The notes under the pieces were generated by a model. The model was not told where the DNA came from, searched no databases, and saw nothing but the letters and a program-made list of their open reading frames with translations. From assembly GCF_001983165.1 (NCBI RefSeq), contig NZ_MNPU01000033.1, positions 1 through 64,000 on the forward strand: 64,000 bases of DNA, written 5' to 3'. The stretch is from Pseudomonas gessardii (GTDB lineage: Bacteria; Pseudomonadota; Gammaproteobacteria; Pseudomonadales; Pseudomonadaceae). The position numbers and the translations under genes were made by a program. Each line of letters starts with the position of its first letter. Position 1 is the stretch's first letter. Shown here piece by piece: positions 44,487-53,600 of the stretch.

Positions 44487-45812
44487 ATGGAAAAGATGAT
44501 AGTGCAGCCACAAAGCGCTGATCAGACCGTTGCCTCCGGCGAGGGTGCTGAACTGCGCAAACGGGCGATTGCCGTGGGTATCGGTAATTTCATGGAGTGG
44601 TTCGACTTTGCCATTTATGGCTATTTCGCGGCCGTGATCGGACAAATTTTTTTCCCCTCCACAGCGCCAGGCGTTTCGCTGTTGTCGTCGCTGGCGGTGT
44701 TCGCCGTGGGGTTTCTTTCTCGGCCACTGGGGGCCGTCGTACTGGGGCCGATCGGTGACAAACTTGGCCGGCGTGCGGTATTGATCATCACGGTGTTCGG
44801 GATGGGGCTGACGACCACCTTGATTGGCTTGTTGCCAGGCTACGCCTCTATCGGTATCGCCGCTCCGGTCCTGCTCGTGGCGCTGCGCTTCTTGCAAGGG
44901 ATGATGGTGGGGGGCGAGTGGTCAAGCGCGGGCATCTACATCGTCGAAAGTGCGCCGGCCAATCGTCGGGCCTCGGCGGCCAGCGTGATTACCGCGACCG
45001 CGGGCGCGGCATTTCTCTTCGGCACCGCGATTGCGGCCGTCATCAACAGTTCGTTATCTAGCGAAGAAGTGATGCAGTGGGGTTGGCGCATTCCTTTCGT
45101 CGCTTCCATCCTGATGGCCGGCGTGGCCATGTATATCCGCCGCAAGCTAGGCGATACGCCGGTCTACGCCGAACTCGAACGCAAGCGTGCCAATAACACC
45201 CTGGAAACGGTATCTGCCCAGGTGAAGTGGCGGGCATTTGTGATTTCGTTTGCCTTCGCCGCCCTGTTCGGGGTTTCGCTGTACTACTTCATCACCTACG
45301 CCAATACCCACCTGACACAAACCGTTGGCCTTGGCAAACCGACGGCCCTGTGGCTGTGTAGCGCGGCGCTGGTGGTCTACACGCTGATCAACCCGATTGT
45401 TGGGCGCCTAAGCGATCGTTTCGGTCGCCGTCCCTTTGTGCTGACGGCGGCACTGGGGCTGACCGTGCTGGCTTATCCGGTGTTTTTGCTGATGAACACC
45501 GGCAATTACATCGCGATTCTGGCGGGGTTGTTGATCATGGCGGTGCTGGTGGCAATTACTGCCGTGATGGATGTGGTGTTGCTGGTCGAGGTGTTTCCTG
45601 CGTCCATCCGCTCCACCGGCGCGGCGGTTGGGCACAACGTGGCATTGGCGTTGCTGGCAGGCCCCGGTCCGTTTATTGCGGTGGCGTTGATCCAGGCCAC
45701 CCACAACCCAAATATTCCGGCGATGTACCTGGCGGGTGTCTCGCTGGTCTGCTTCATCGTTCTGTGGTTCCTGCTGCCTGAGACCAAAGATCGGGACATC
45801 ACTCGTGGCTAA
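44487..45812 (+). CDS. MFS transporter, metabolite:H+ symporter type
   Basis: A 441-residue major facilitator of the MHS group (ProP/KgtP-like). It opens GIGNFMEWFDFAIYGYFAAVIGQIFFP, carries the loop motif GPIGDKLGRRAVL near residue 95, and has LRFLQGMMVGGEWSSAGIYIVE. ATG 44487 with AGGA eight bases before is preferred over ATG 44478. It lies 33 bases before the nitrilase gene and divergent from the LysR gene. It may import the nitrile or export the acid product; this is inference. Confidence 0.88.
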   Translation: MEKMIVQPQSADQTVASGEGAELRKRAIAVGIGNFMEWFDFAIYGYFAAVIGQIFFPSTAPGVSLLSSLAVFAVGFLSRPLGAVVLGPIGDKLGRRAVLIITVFGMGLTTTLIGLLPGYASIGIAAPVLLVALRFLQGMMVGGEWSSAGIYIVESAPANRRASAASVITATAGAAFLFGTAIAAVINSSLSSEEVMQWGWRIPFVASILMAGVAMYIRRKLGDTPVYAELERKRANNTLETVSAQVKWRAFVISFAFAALFGVSLYYFITYANTHLTQTVGLGKPTALWLCSAALVVYTLINPIVGRLSDRFGRRPFVLTAALGLTVLAYPVFLLMNTGNYIAILAGLLIMAVLVAITAVMDVVLLVEVFPASIRSTGAAVGHNVALALLAGPGPFIAVALIQATHNPNIPAMYLAGVSLVCFIVLWFLLPETKDRDITRG

Positions 45813-45845
45813 CCCCGCCACGTTCTATTGATACGAGGGAAACTC

Positions 45846-46778
45846 ATGTTCAAAGCAGCCGTTGTTCAAGCATCGTCTATTCCGTTTGAGCCCTATTTGA
45901 GCGCCGAGAAAGCCGCCGGGCTCATTCGAGAGGCCGCCGAAAAGGGTGCCGCGTTGGTGGTGTTTCCCGAGGCGTTCTTGGGGGGATACCCTAAGGGCGC
46001 TGCCTTCGGCACCGTCGTCGGCAGTCGCAACGACACCGGTCGTGCGCACTTTCAGCGCTACATGGACGGCTCGATCACCCAGGACGGCCCGGAGTTGGCG
46101 CGCCTTGGCGAGGTGGTGAATGAAACCGGGGTGCATGTGGTGATGGGCATTATTGAGCGTGTAGGGCGAACGCTGTACTGCTCATCCGTGACATTGGCGC
46201 CCGGCAAAGGTATTGCCGGCTATCACCGCAAGCTCATGCCGACCGGGCAGGAGCGGATCATCTGGGGGTTTGGCGATGGCTCCAGCATTGCCCCGGTGGA
46301 CACGCCGCTCGGTCGAATCGGGACTGTGATTTGTTGGGAAAACTACATGCCCGCCTTGCGCCAGGCCATGTATGCACAAGGCACCGAGATCTACTGCACG
46401 CCCACTGCCGATGACCGCCCAACCTGGGCCTCCTCCATGGTACATATTGCCGTGGAAGGGCGGGTGCATGTGCTCTCGGCCTGCCAGGCAATCACCCTGG
46501 CCGAGTACCCGGCACACTACCGTGACGACTTTGCCCTGGAGGCTCAAGACAGCGACTACATCATGCACGGCGGCAGCATGATCGTAAGCCCGGCGGGTCA
46601 AGTGCTGGCGGGGCCGGTATTTGACCAGGAAACCATTCTCTACGCCGATATCGACCTGTCCGCGGGACTGGCCAGTAACCTCGACTTCGACGTGTGCGGC
46701 CACTATTCCCGCCCCGAAGTGTTTCAGCTCAAGGTCAACACTGCACCGATGCAGCCTGTGGTGTTTGACGCAAGCTAA
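45846..46778 (+). CDS. Nitrilase
   Basis: A 310-residue carbon-nitrogen hydrolase that converts nitriles to acids plus ammonia. The catalytic Glu-Lys-Cys triad is visible in FPEAFLGGYPKG (Glu near residue 42), HRKLMP (Lys near 126) and VICWENYMP (Cys near 160). These motifs are those of true nitrilases of the aliphatic/arylacetonitrile type rather than amidases. GAGGG precedes ATG 45846. It is downstream of a transporter and a LysR regulator, which suggests an inducible catabolic or detoxifying unit for an environmental nitrile. Confidence 0.92.
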   Translation: MFKAAVVQASSIPFEPYLSAEKAAGLIREAAEKGAALVVFPEAFLGGYPKGAAFGTVVGSRNDTGRAHFQRYMDGSITQDGPELARLGEVVNETGVHVVMGIIERVGRTLYCSSVTLAPGKGIAGYHRKLMPTGQERIIWGFGDGSSIAPVDTPLGRIGTVICWENYMPALRQAMYAQGTEIYCTPTADDRPTWASSMVHIAVEGRVHVLSACQAITLAEYPAHYRDDFALEAQDSDYIMHGGSMIVSPAGQVLAGPVFDQETILYADIDLSAGLASNLDFDVCGHYSRPEVFQLKVNTAPMQPVVFDAS

Positions 46779-46802
46779 GACGCAAGGCTGCGTATAGGGA
46801 GA

Positions 46803-46855
46803 CAAGAAAGCCCGCACTAAGCGGGCTTCTTGAGGTGATTCATAGACGGCTGTAG
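46803..46855 (+). repeat. Terminator-bearing direct repeat, left copy flanking the Fic cassette
   Basis: The segment contains a terminator stem (CAAGAAAGCCCGC and GCGGGCTTCTTG) followed by GAGGTGATTCATAGAC and GCTGTAG. It matches the copy at 48366-48418 with only about four mismatches in 53 bases, in the same direction. It directly follows the nitrilase gene and should terminate it. Confidence 0.85.
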
Positions 46856-46873
46856 GCCTCTTTAAACCGATGC

Positions 46874-48028
46874 TTATGGATTTTCCAGCGGCCCAGGTAT
46901 GAACCCTTCGCCCCTGAGGGACTTAATGACACCTCGAATCAGATAGTTATTAGAAAAACCGATTGTGTACTGCCTCGCGCCTGCGTTTAGCGGTAAAAGC
47001 ATCCCTTGGTCTACCAGTTTTTTGATCAGGTAAGTCCGTTGATTGCTCGACTGCCGAGGGAGTACGGAGGCTATATCTGCAGATTTTACGACCTTCAATT
47101 TTATTGCGGCCGACAGCACTGCCTCTTCCGTCCCCGTGATCCATTCTCTTTCCCTTGCGAAGGCCACAGCAGGGACAAGTATGCATTGGGTCAGATATGC
47201 GTAGTCGGTGAGGCGATCGACTTTCTCCAGCTCATCACGAATGCCTTCCAGCACGTATGTACACCACTCCTCTAGCCCTTCCTTTGTGCCTTTGTCGGCG
47301 GTGGCAAGCATTGCGTAATAGCGCTCACGGTCATTGCAGAAGACGGCCGTAGGATTGAGGACGCGGCCGCCTGCGTTGACGTTGAAACCATACTTTATCA
47401 GGAGAGCATAGGTCAGCAGTCTTACCACGCGGCCATTGCCATTGCCGAATGGATGTATCCATCCAAACCTATGGTGAGCGAGCGCAACCTTCATGAGGCC
47501 GTATTTCGGAGAGTCTTCGTGATTCACGAATTCGACAAGTTCCTGCATGTAGGCTTGAACCTGGATGAAATCGGGAGGCAGATGATCAGACTGGGATATT
47601 CTGACATTCCCGCTGCGATAGGCGCCGGGCGTTTTGTCGCCTTCACGAACCAGATCGTTTACGGTCATCGCGTGAAGCTCTCGAATCATCTGCTCTGTCA
47701 GCGCAGCGCCGGGCGTCATGATCTGCTCGATGTAATCCATTGCCTTTTCAATATTGGCAACCTCGCGCAGTTGGTCCGTGTCCTGAGCCTTACCTTCTAC
47801 CTTGCTATCGATGTAGTCCGCCAAAGTAGTGTGATTGCCTTCTATACGTGCAGAACCGAGGCTTTCCAGCGCATGGAAAAGCGATTTGAGCTGGTAGAAC
47901 ACCGGTAGTGGCGTATCGCCTTCAAGCCTTAGGCGACGTAGGTGCTCCAGTTCACTCAGTACATCGACTAGGTCCGAGTCAAAGGAAGGATTGAGAAGCT
48001 CAAGATCGTGATGGGTAAACGTAGGCAT
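46874..48028 (-). CDS. Fic-domain protein, probable AMP transferase
   Basis: A 384-residue Fic protein. The active-site loop HPFGNGNGR starts at His192, and all key residues are present, so it should transfer AMP from ATP to a hydroxyl of a target protein. An N-terminal inhibitory motif S59-A-R-I-E63-G64 matches the S/T-x-x-x-E-G/N helix that blocks the active site, typical of class II Fic proteins. A C-terminal winged-helix-like region (from about 290) may bind DNA or a partner. No antitoxin gene is adjacent. Base composition is lower in GC than its neighbours, and the gene lies between two near-identical 53-bp repeats, which suggests insertion. The ribosome site is weak. Confidence 0.9.
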   Translation of the reverse strand: MPTFTHHDLELLNPSFDSDLVDVLSELEHLRRLRLEGDTPLPVFYQLKSLFHALESLGSARIEGNHTTLADYIDSKVEGKAQDTDQLREVANIEKAMDYIEQIMTPGAALTEQMIRELHAMTVNDLVREGDKTPGAYRSGNVRISQSDHLPPDFIQVQAYMQELVEFVNHEDSPKYGLMKVALAHHRFGWIHPFGNGNGRVVRLLTYALLIKYGFNVNAGGRVLNPTAVFCNDRERYYAMLATADKGTKEGLEEWCTYVLEGIRDELEKVDRLTDYAYLTQCILVPAVAFAREREWITGTEEAVLSAAIKLKVVKSADIASVLPRQSSNQRTYLIKKLVDQGMLLPLNAGARQYTIGFSNNYLIRGVIKSLRGEGFIPGPLENP

Positions 48029-48365
48029 ATAGAAAAGTATCTCAAGCCAGCCAAAAGATTATCTTGAAAAAAGCCAGGGAAGCCACCGTAATTAAAGGTG
48101 TTTGCTTAGCAAGCGCTAAAAATTATCTTGAATTCAGTCTTGAGGCAACTCAAAAGTGAGTAATGAATAAGTGACAAATCTCGGTAGTTAGCGGGGTTTC
48201 CATGGCGAGGACGCGCTATCGGCAGGCCCGCCAATGCGGTATTGGAAAGGGGGCGGCGTTTTATCTCGGATCGCTTCATTTGGGCTTGTGTCCCCTCGGA
48301 TCAATTATTTTTCGAGGAGACACAGAGAGAGGGTATAGGGGGATACAAGCAGAGACAGCCAGAAA
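48029..48365. other. Intergenic stretch between the Fic gene and the right repeat
   Basis: No convincing gene is seen. The first 150 bases are AT-rich and should hold the Fic promoter. The part 48290-48365 has a run of GAGACA/GGGATAC-type bases that partly echoes the bases just before the left repeat (GCGTATAGGGAGACAAG), so the similarity between the repeat copies may extend a little upstream. A plus-strand frame of 64 codons runs into the terminator and is not credible. Confidence 0.5.
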
Positions 48366-48418
48366 CAAGAAAGCCCGCACGAGGCGGGCTTCTTGAGGTG
48401 ATTCATAGACTGCTGTAG
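48366..48418 (+). repeat. Terminator-bearing direct repeat, right copy flanking the Fic cassette
   Basis: The same stem CAAGAAAGCCCGC / GCGGGCTTCTTG and the same downstream bases GAGGTGATTCATAGAC and GCTGTAG as the left copy at 46803-46855. The two copies are 1563 bases apart and enclose the Fic gene. Confidence 0.85.
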
Positions 48419-48504
48419 ACATCTATGGATCGGTACTTGGTGTACACAGTCATTTGAACCAAATTCATAACCTACTGTATTTATTATTATTTTTAGCTGT
48501 TAAG

Positions 48505-48657
48505 TCAGGTTGGCATACATATAGGCATACATGCCGCCGGGATCTCAACGAATGCACCTCTCATACCTGATCTTGGCATAATGTCGTGCGTCTCGACAAA
48601 ACGACGGACCTCGGACTGATCTACCAAAACATGGCGTCCATTGCCTCCGAGTGGCAT
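48505..48657 (-). pseudogene. Short remnant reading frame, origin unknown
   Basis: A 50-codon frame begins MPLGGNGRHVLVDQSEVRRF and ends CMPICMPT. The frame stays open for 23 more codons upstream (to a stop at 48727-48729) without a start codon, and that part also looks protein-like (HHPQIQFFQPIWLV). This suggests the C-terminal piece of a longer gene whose front is lost. The character (arginine-rich, short) would fit a small DNA-binding protein of a mobile element, but no family is recognised. Confidence 0.4.
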
Positions 48658-48739
48658 TACTAGCCAAATAGGCTGGAAAAACTGGATTTGCGGGTGATGT
48701 TGGATTAGATGGTTAGCCGCTAATCGTTATTTTGATGTG

Positions 48740-48784
48740 AGCCCCTGAACATAGGAATGCGGAGCCTTCCTATGTTCAGGGGCT
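48740..48784. repeat. Perfect 18-bp inverted repeat
   Basis: Arms AGCCCCTGAACATAGGAA and TTCCTATGTTCAGGGGCT are exact reverse complements around a nine-base loop. No T-run follows and no gene adjoins, so it is not a standard terminator. It may be an element end, a small-RNA hairpin or a protein-binding site. Confidence 0.75.
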
Positions 48785-49003
48785 TGGTCTGAAAGTCTTA
48801 ATGACTTTGGTGTTGGCGACAGTCGTCAAACAAGCTATCTCCGCAGATGGGATGTCGTTTGCGGCTTCGGCGCTAACCAGTTAGTGCTAAGCGTATTGGT
48901 ACGAGCTTCCGATGCTTGGTTTTATTGGACGCCGCCACACCGTTGAAACCGGCCTGGACGACAACAAGTGTTTCGTAGTGCTTGCCTGTTGCTGATGTAA
49001 CGG
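48785..49003. other. Gene-free stretch with degraded sequence
   Basis: No gene or clear signal is seen. Together with 48419-48739 it forms about 600 bases of mixed composition between the Fic cassette and the biosynthetic island, consistent with the scar of lost mobile DNA. Confidence 0.4.
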
Positions 49004-49651
49004 TTACCCCCATACCCGCTGGCGTTTGAGGAAACTCTCGATGGTGTGTGCGGCCTGCTCGATTGAGGAGGTTGTGCTGTCAATGACAATTTCGGGGGCC
49101 TCCGGGCGTTCATAGGGCGAGTCAATGCCGGTGAAATTCTTGATCAGGCCTTTGCGTGCCTTGGCGTAGAGGCCCTTGGGGTCGCGCAGCTCCAGGACAT
49201 GCAGAGGCGCATCGATAAATATTTCAATAAAGTCGCCGGGGACGAACAGCGCCCTGGCCATGCGGCGTTCCTGTTCGAAGGGCGAGATCAGGCAGACCAG
49301 GGTGATGACCCCAGCATCTACCATCAGCCTGCCGACCTCGGCCGTGCGCCGAATGTTTTCCTTGCGGTCGTTATCGGCAAAGCCCAGGTCGGCGGTTAAG
49401 CCCTGGCGTAGCCGGTCGCCGTCAAGCAGGCAGGTGTGCAGCCGCTTACCGTGCAGGCCGGCCTGCACGCGGTTGGCAATGCACGACTTGCCGGCCCCCG
49501 ACATACCGGTGAACCACAAGAGCAATGAGCGATGCCCTTTGAGGGTGGACTGGGCCTGGCGTTCGATCTCAAACGGGTGGGGCACCAGGTCCGGGGTACG
49601 CAGGGGATGTGACGGTAGTACCAGTGACGGGGGCATGAAAGACATCTCCAT
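49004..49651 (-). CDS. cysC: Adenylylsulfate (APS) kinase
   Basis: A 215-residue kinase that phosphorylates APS to PAPS. Visible motifs are the P-loop GMSGAGKS (residues 49-56), the DGDRLRQGL segment, the FADNDRKENIRR motif and ISPFEQERRMAR with the family serine. It is last in the operon EamA - 1364-residue synthetase - alcohol dehydrogenase - cysC, 15 bases after the dehydrogenase gene. No sulfate-assimilation genes adjoin. It therefore most likely supplies the sulfate donor PAPS for the sulfotransferase domain of the synthetase. The start is uncertain: ATG 49651 begins the frame, but ATG 49636, with GGAG nine bases before, is a good alternative. Confidence 0.93.
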   Translation of the reverse strand: MEMSFMPPSLVLPSHPLRTPDLVPHPFEIERQAQSTLKGHRSLLLWFTGMSGAGKSCIANRVQAGLHGKRLHTCLLDGDRLRQGLTADLGFADNDRKENIRRTAEVGRLMVDAGVITLVCLISPFEQERRMARALFVPGDFIEIFIDAPLHVLELRDPKGLYAKARKGLIKNFTGIDSPYERPEAPEIVIDSTTSSIEQAAHTIESFLKRQRVWG

Positions 49652-49666
49652 GGGGGCGGATGACAG

Positions 49667-50674
49667 TCAGAATTCAATTACCGCTCGGTAGCGCACTGTG
49701 TTGTTGCGCAGGGCGTCCAAGGCCTGGTTGATCTGCTCTGTCGGGAAAATCTCCACCATCGGCCAGACATGGTGTTCGCTGGCAAATTCCAGCATTTTCA
49801 GCATGTCGTGACGCCCGCCGACGTTGGCGGTACTGACGGTCAAGGTCTTGTAGGTCATGGCAGGAATGTCCAGCGTGACCGGGCCGGGCATCCCGGCAAA
49901 ACACAGGGTGCCATGGGGGCGCAGCAGGGCGATGGCCCGTTCCCAGTCCTGGTCGTTGGAAGCGGTGATTAGCAAGAAGTCCAGGGTATTTTCCTGTGCC
50001 TGCAACGTGGCCAAGTCCAGGGTGTAGAAATGGCGCGCACCCAGCTGTAATGCCTGGGCTTTCTTGTTATCGGAGCTCGATAACGCGGTGACCGTGCAGC
50101 CGAACTTGGCTGCAAACTGGATGGCCAGGTGGCCGAGCCCACCGATGCCCAACACGCCCACGCGCATGCCTGGCCGGGTGCCCCGTAGCAACGCGGTGAA
50201 CACCGTCTGCCCGGCGCAGAACAGCGGCGCGGCCACATGAGAGGGCAGGTTGTCGGGGAGCAAGAACACGAAGCGGCTGTCGCAGGTCAGGAAGTCGGCA
50301 AACCCGCCTTTTTGCCCGTTACTGCAGGTTGGCAGCACGGCCGCACAGTGTTGCTCTTCACCCTTGAGGCACCACTCGCACGCCAGGCAGGCGCCCTTGT
50401 ACCAGCCGACGCCGACGCGCTGGTCGGGGCTAAGGTGGGTAACTGCCGACCCGGTGCGCACCACGCGCCCCACAACTTCATGGCCACACACCTGTGGGTA
50501 TTGGGAAGCTTCACCCCAATCGCCTTCAATCAAATGCAGATCGCTGGTGCAGGCTCCGCAATGGGTCACCTGGATCTCCACTTCGTTGGCCCCGGGATCC
50601 GGGCGCAGGTAGGTGAACGGTTCCAGTGGAGAGCCCGGCCCATAGGCGGCCCAGCCGTTAGTAGTGCGTGTCAT
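49667..50674 (-). CDS. Zinc-dependent alcohol dehydrogenase (CAD/YahK type)
   Basis: A 335-residue medium-chain dehydrogenase. Catalytic zinc residues lie in THCGACTSDLH (Cys39) and CGHEVVGRVV (His64). The structural zinc cysteines are in CLACEWCLKGEEQHC near residue 100, and the cofactor motif GIGGLG is near 175. The cinnamyl-alcohol-dehydrogenase-type subgroup reduces aldehydes with NADPH. It begins 4 bases after the synthetase stop with AGGAG before ATG 50674, so the two are tightly coupled. In context it would reduce the aldehyde released by the reductase domain to an alcohol, the acceptor for sulfation. This step order is inference. Confidence 0.9.
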   Translation of the reverse strand: MTRTTNGWAAYGPGSPLEPFTYLRPDPGANEVEIQVTHCGACTSDLHLIEGDWGEASQYPQVCGHEVVGRVVRTGSAVTHLSPDQRVGVGWYKGACLACEWCLKGEEQHCAAVLPTCSNGQKGGFADFLTCDSRFVFLLPDNLPSHVAAPLFCAGQTVFTALLRGTRPGMRVGVLGIGGLGHLAIQFAAKFGCTVTALSSSDNKKAQALQLGARHFYTLDLATLQAQENTLDFLLITASNDQDWERAIALLRPHGTLCFAGMPGPVTLDIPAMTYKTLTVSTANVGGRHDMLKMLEFASEHHVWPMVEIFPTEQINQALDALRNNTVRYRAVIEF

Positions 50675-50678
50675 GGGT

Positions 50679-53600
50679 TCACTCCTGGGTTAGGTTCAGT
50701 GCCGTGAGGTACTGTTGGGTCCATTCAGCGTCGATCACCGGGCACTCCAAATGATCAAGTAGCAGCGGCGGTGGAGGGTTGAAGTAGCTGAAGTCATCAA
50801 TGATCATCGGCAGGATTAACAGCGTGCGCTGCAACACGGCCTTGCCAGGGGCCTGTTCCTTGAGTCTGGCCTGCCATTGTTCCAGGGGCAGTGGTGCATA
50901 CTGGGTTGGTCCCAGAAGCGTCTGTATCCAGGCGCATAACTGGGTCCATTTGAGGTTCGCCGCAGGGTTATACAGGTGCTGTACGGGCGGTGAACCCAAG
51001 GCCTGGCCGTGGATCGCTGTGTGGGTAAATACCTGCGCGACATAGTCCACGGGGGTCAGGTTCATTGACCAGCTCGCTTCGTCTGGCCAGGCATTGAGGG
51101 CCAAGCAGCTGCGAATCAGTAGCCCGACATAGTCCTCCTGGTTTATCGACGCGCCACTGTCGGGATGTGCGGGGGCGCTGATGTCGCCACAGCGCAGAAT
51201 GTTCAGGGACAGCCCGCGGCTTTCGCAAAACGCAATGGCCAAGTGTTCGGCCACCAGCTTGGCGCGGTTATAGCCGGTCGATGGCACCGGCTCCGGTAGG
51301 GTCGAGGCAAACACCACGCCGGCCCCGTTTGCGGCTGCCAGGCCGAGCACCTCGACCACACCGCCGACGTTGGTCTGGGCCAGGCGTTCATAGCGCTTGA
51401 GCCAGTTGACGTCGGCGGCGCAATGAATGATGCAGTCCACGTCTTGGCACAGCCGCTGATAGGCCGCGCTCGCTAGGCCGAATTGTGGTTGCGCCAGATC
51501 CCCGGCCATGCCCTCGACCCGAGCCGTGCGGGGCGACAATCCCAATTTGGCTACCCGACGTTGAGCCTGGGCCGCATCATCCGCACGGACCAGGCACAAG
51601 ATCGTCTCCACACCGGCTGTTTGTTGCAGTTCGGCAACCACCCTGCGCCCTAGATACCCAGTCGCTCCGGTGACCATGATTGTGCGTCGGGCCAGGCGTC
51701 GCGGCGCCTGCTGCAGGCTCGCCACAGCCGTGGTCAACCGGGCCAAATAACGCTCGGCTTCTGCCGTGACCGAAAAGGCCACTTCCAACAGCGGCGTACC
51801 TTGCAGCCGATGGGCCAGCAGCCTGCTGATCCCTGCCACCGTCGAGTCGCGGGTGATATCGGCAATCGTAAGGTTCGTCTCGAATGCGCGATTGATGCGC
51901 GTCATCAAATCCAGCAGCAACAAGCTGCCGCCAATATCGATAAAGTCGCTATCGGGCCCCAGGGTGACCCCTTGCAGGTTCATGCAGCGCGCCCACAGCC
52001 TTGCCACTCGTACTTGCAGCGGCGTCAGCGGCGGTAGGTCATCCGACAGCGGTGCTAAAGGCTGCAGCAACAGGGCTTGGGCACCCAGACGCTTCTGGCT
52101 CGCTCCCGCCGGAATCGACGCGGCAAGAAAGTACCCCAGTGGCACGCTGAATGCGGGCAGGTGCTGGCCTGCCCACTGGCGCAGGGCGCCAGCAGCTGGA
52201 GGGTTGTCGGGGTCTCGGGCGCTGATAAAGGCCACCAGTTGCATATCCTGGCCCTCGCCACGGGTAGTGACCAGCGCGCTGCGTACCTCGGAGTGAGTCA
52301 TCAATACCCGCTCGACGTCTGCGCTGAAGATCTTGAAACCGCGCACCTTCAAATGGGTCGTCGCACGCCCTATCAGATAAACCTCTCCGGTCTCGCTCAG
52401 CCGCACCATATCGCCGGTGCGCAGCAGCCGGTGTGCCAGCGTCGGGCAGTCGGTGGCCATTGGATTTTCCACGAAGGCACTGCGGTTTGCCGCGTCGTCA
52501 TTGAGGTAGCCCATGCTGAGGCCTGGGGTATGGACGTACAGTTCACCGTGGCCACCCAGCGGCGTGCAATCGAGGGCCGGGTCTAGCACGTAGGCCTGGG
52601 TTCCGGCGGTAAATTGCAGATGTCCGTCCGGGGCGGATAACGCGACATCTCCGGCTTCATTCGAGCCATACAGGTCGATCACCCGGCAATGCGGCAGGCA
52701 GCGCACGAGATTCTGGCGCGTGGTCGCTGGCAGTTGTTCGCCGCTCAGCCACAGGCAATGCACTGCGGCAAAGGCTTGTTTGAACGCCGGCTCATCCTGC
52801 ATCAGGCCTGCCGCCAGGCTGGGGGTGATCATCAATTGGCTGAGCTGGCCCCACTGGACGAATGCCCGTAGAGCCTGAGGATCCAACACCATGGCATCCG
52901 GAATCAGGCAGGCGGTGGCACCGCTGAAAATAGGGTAGTAGACATATCCAGCCATCCAAGCATTGAGGCCCACTCGGTCGCCCGGGCGGATGTGCTGTTG
53001 CCAAAGCGCCAGGGAATCAAGGCGACCGTGTTCGGCGATGGTGACAATCTTCGCCGTGCCGGTAGTGCCGGAGGTAAGCAGGCCGTAAGCTAGGTCATTG
53101 ACGACAGCTGCACGTCGGGTTACGGCAGCGGGCGCGGGGTCCAGTTCGTCGAACACCAGGGTGCGATAACCGGGCGGCAAGTCGTTGAGACTGGTGGTGT
53201 CACCTACCACCACCACCGGCTGGAGGTTGGTCAGGGCCTTGGCGGTAGCCTCCAGGCCATACCAGTGAGGAATATCGAGGTAGGGCCAGCCCAGCAGGCT
53301 GCAGGCGGTCATGGTGATCAGGCTTGGAAGGTCCTTGTCCAGGCGGATAGCCACCCAGCCGCTATGGGTGCAAACTTTCGACAGGCGTTCGGCCAGCGTG
53401 GTGGCATGGGCATGCAGTTGCCTGGCATTCAGTTGCCTATGCGGTGTCATCGCGACCAACCTCTCAGGGGCTTGGTCCAGTAAGCGAAAGAAGTGTTGCT
53501 GCCATGATAGGCCCGGCGCGCTGGCAGTGCTGGCGTGGCGGTTGCTGGCGATTTGATGCGTGCGGCTACGTAGGCTCGCATTTAGCGCAAGGGTTGCCAG

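Noticed and set aside
48202..48396. 64-codon plus-strand frame before the right repeat
   Set aside because: It runs through the terminator stem of the repeat and shows no protein character.
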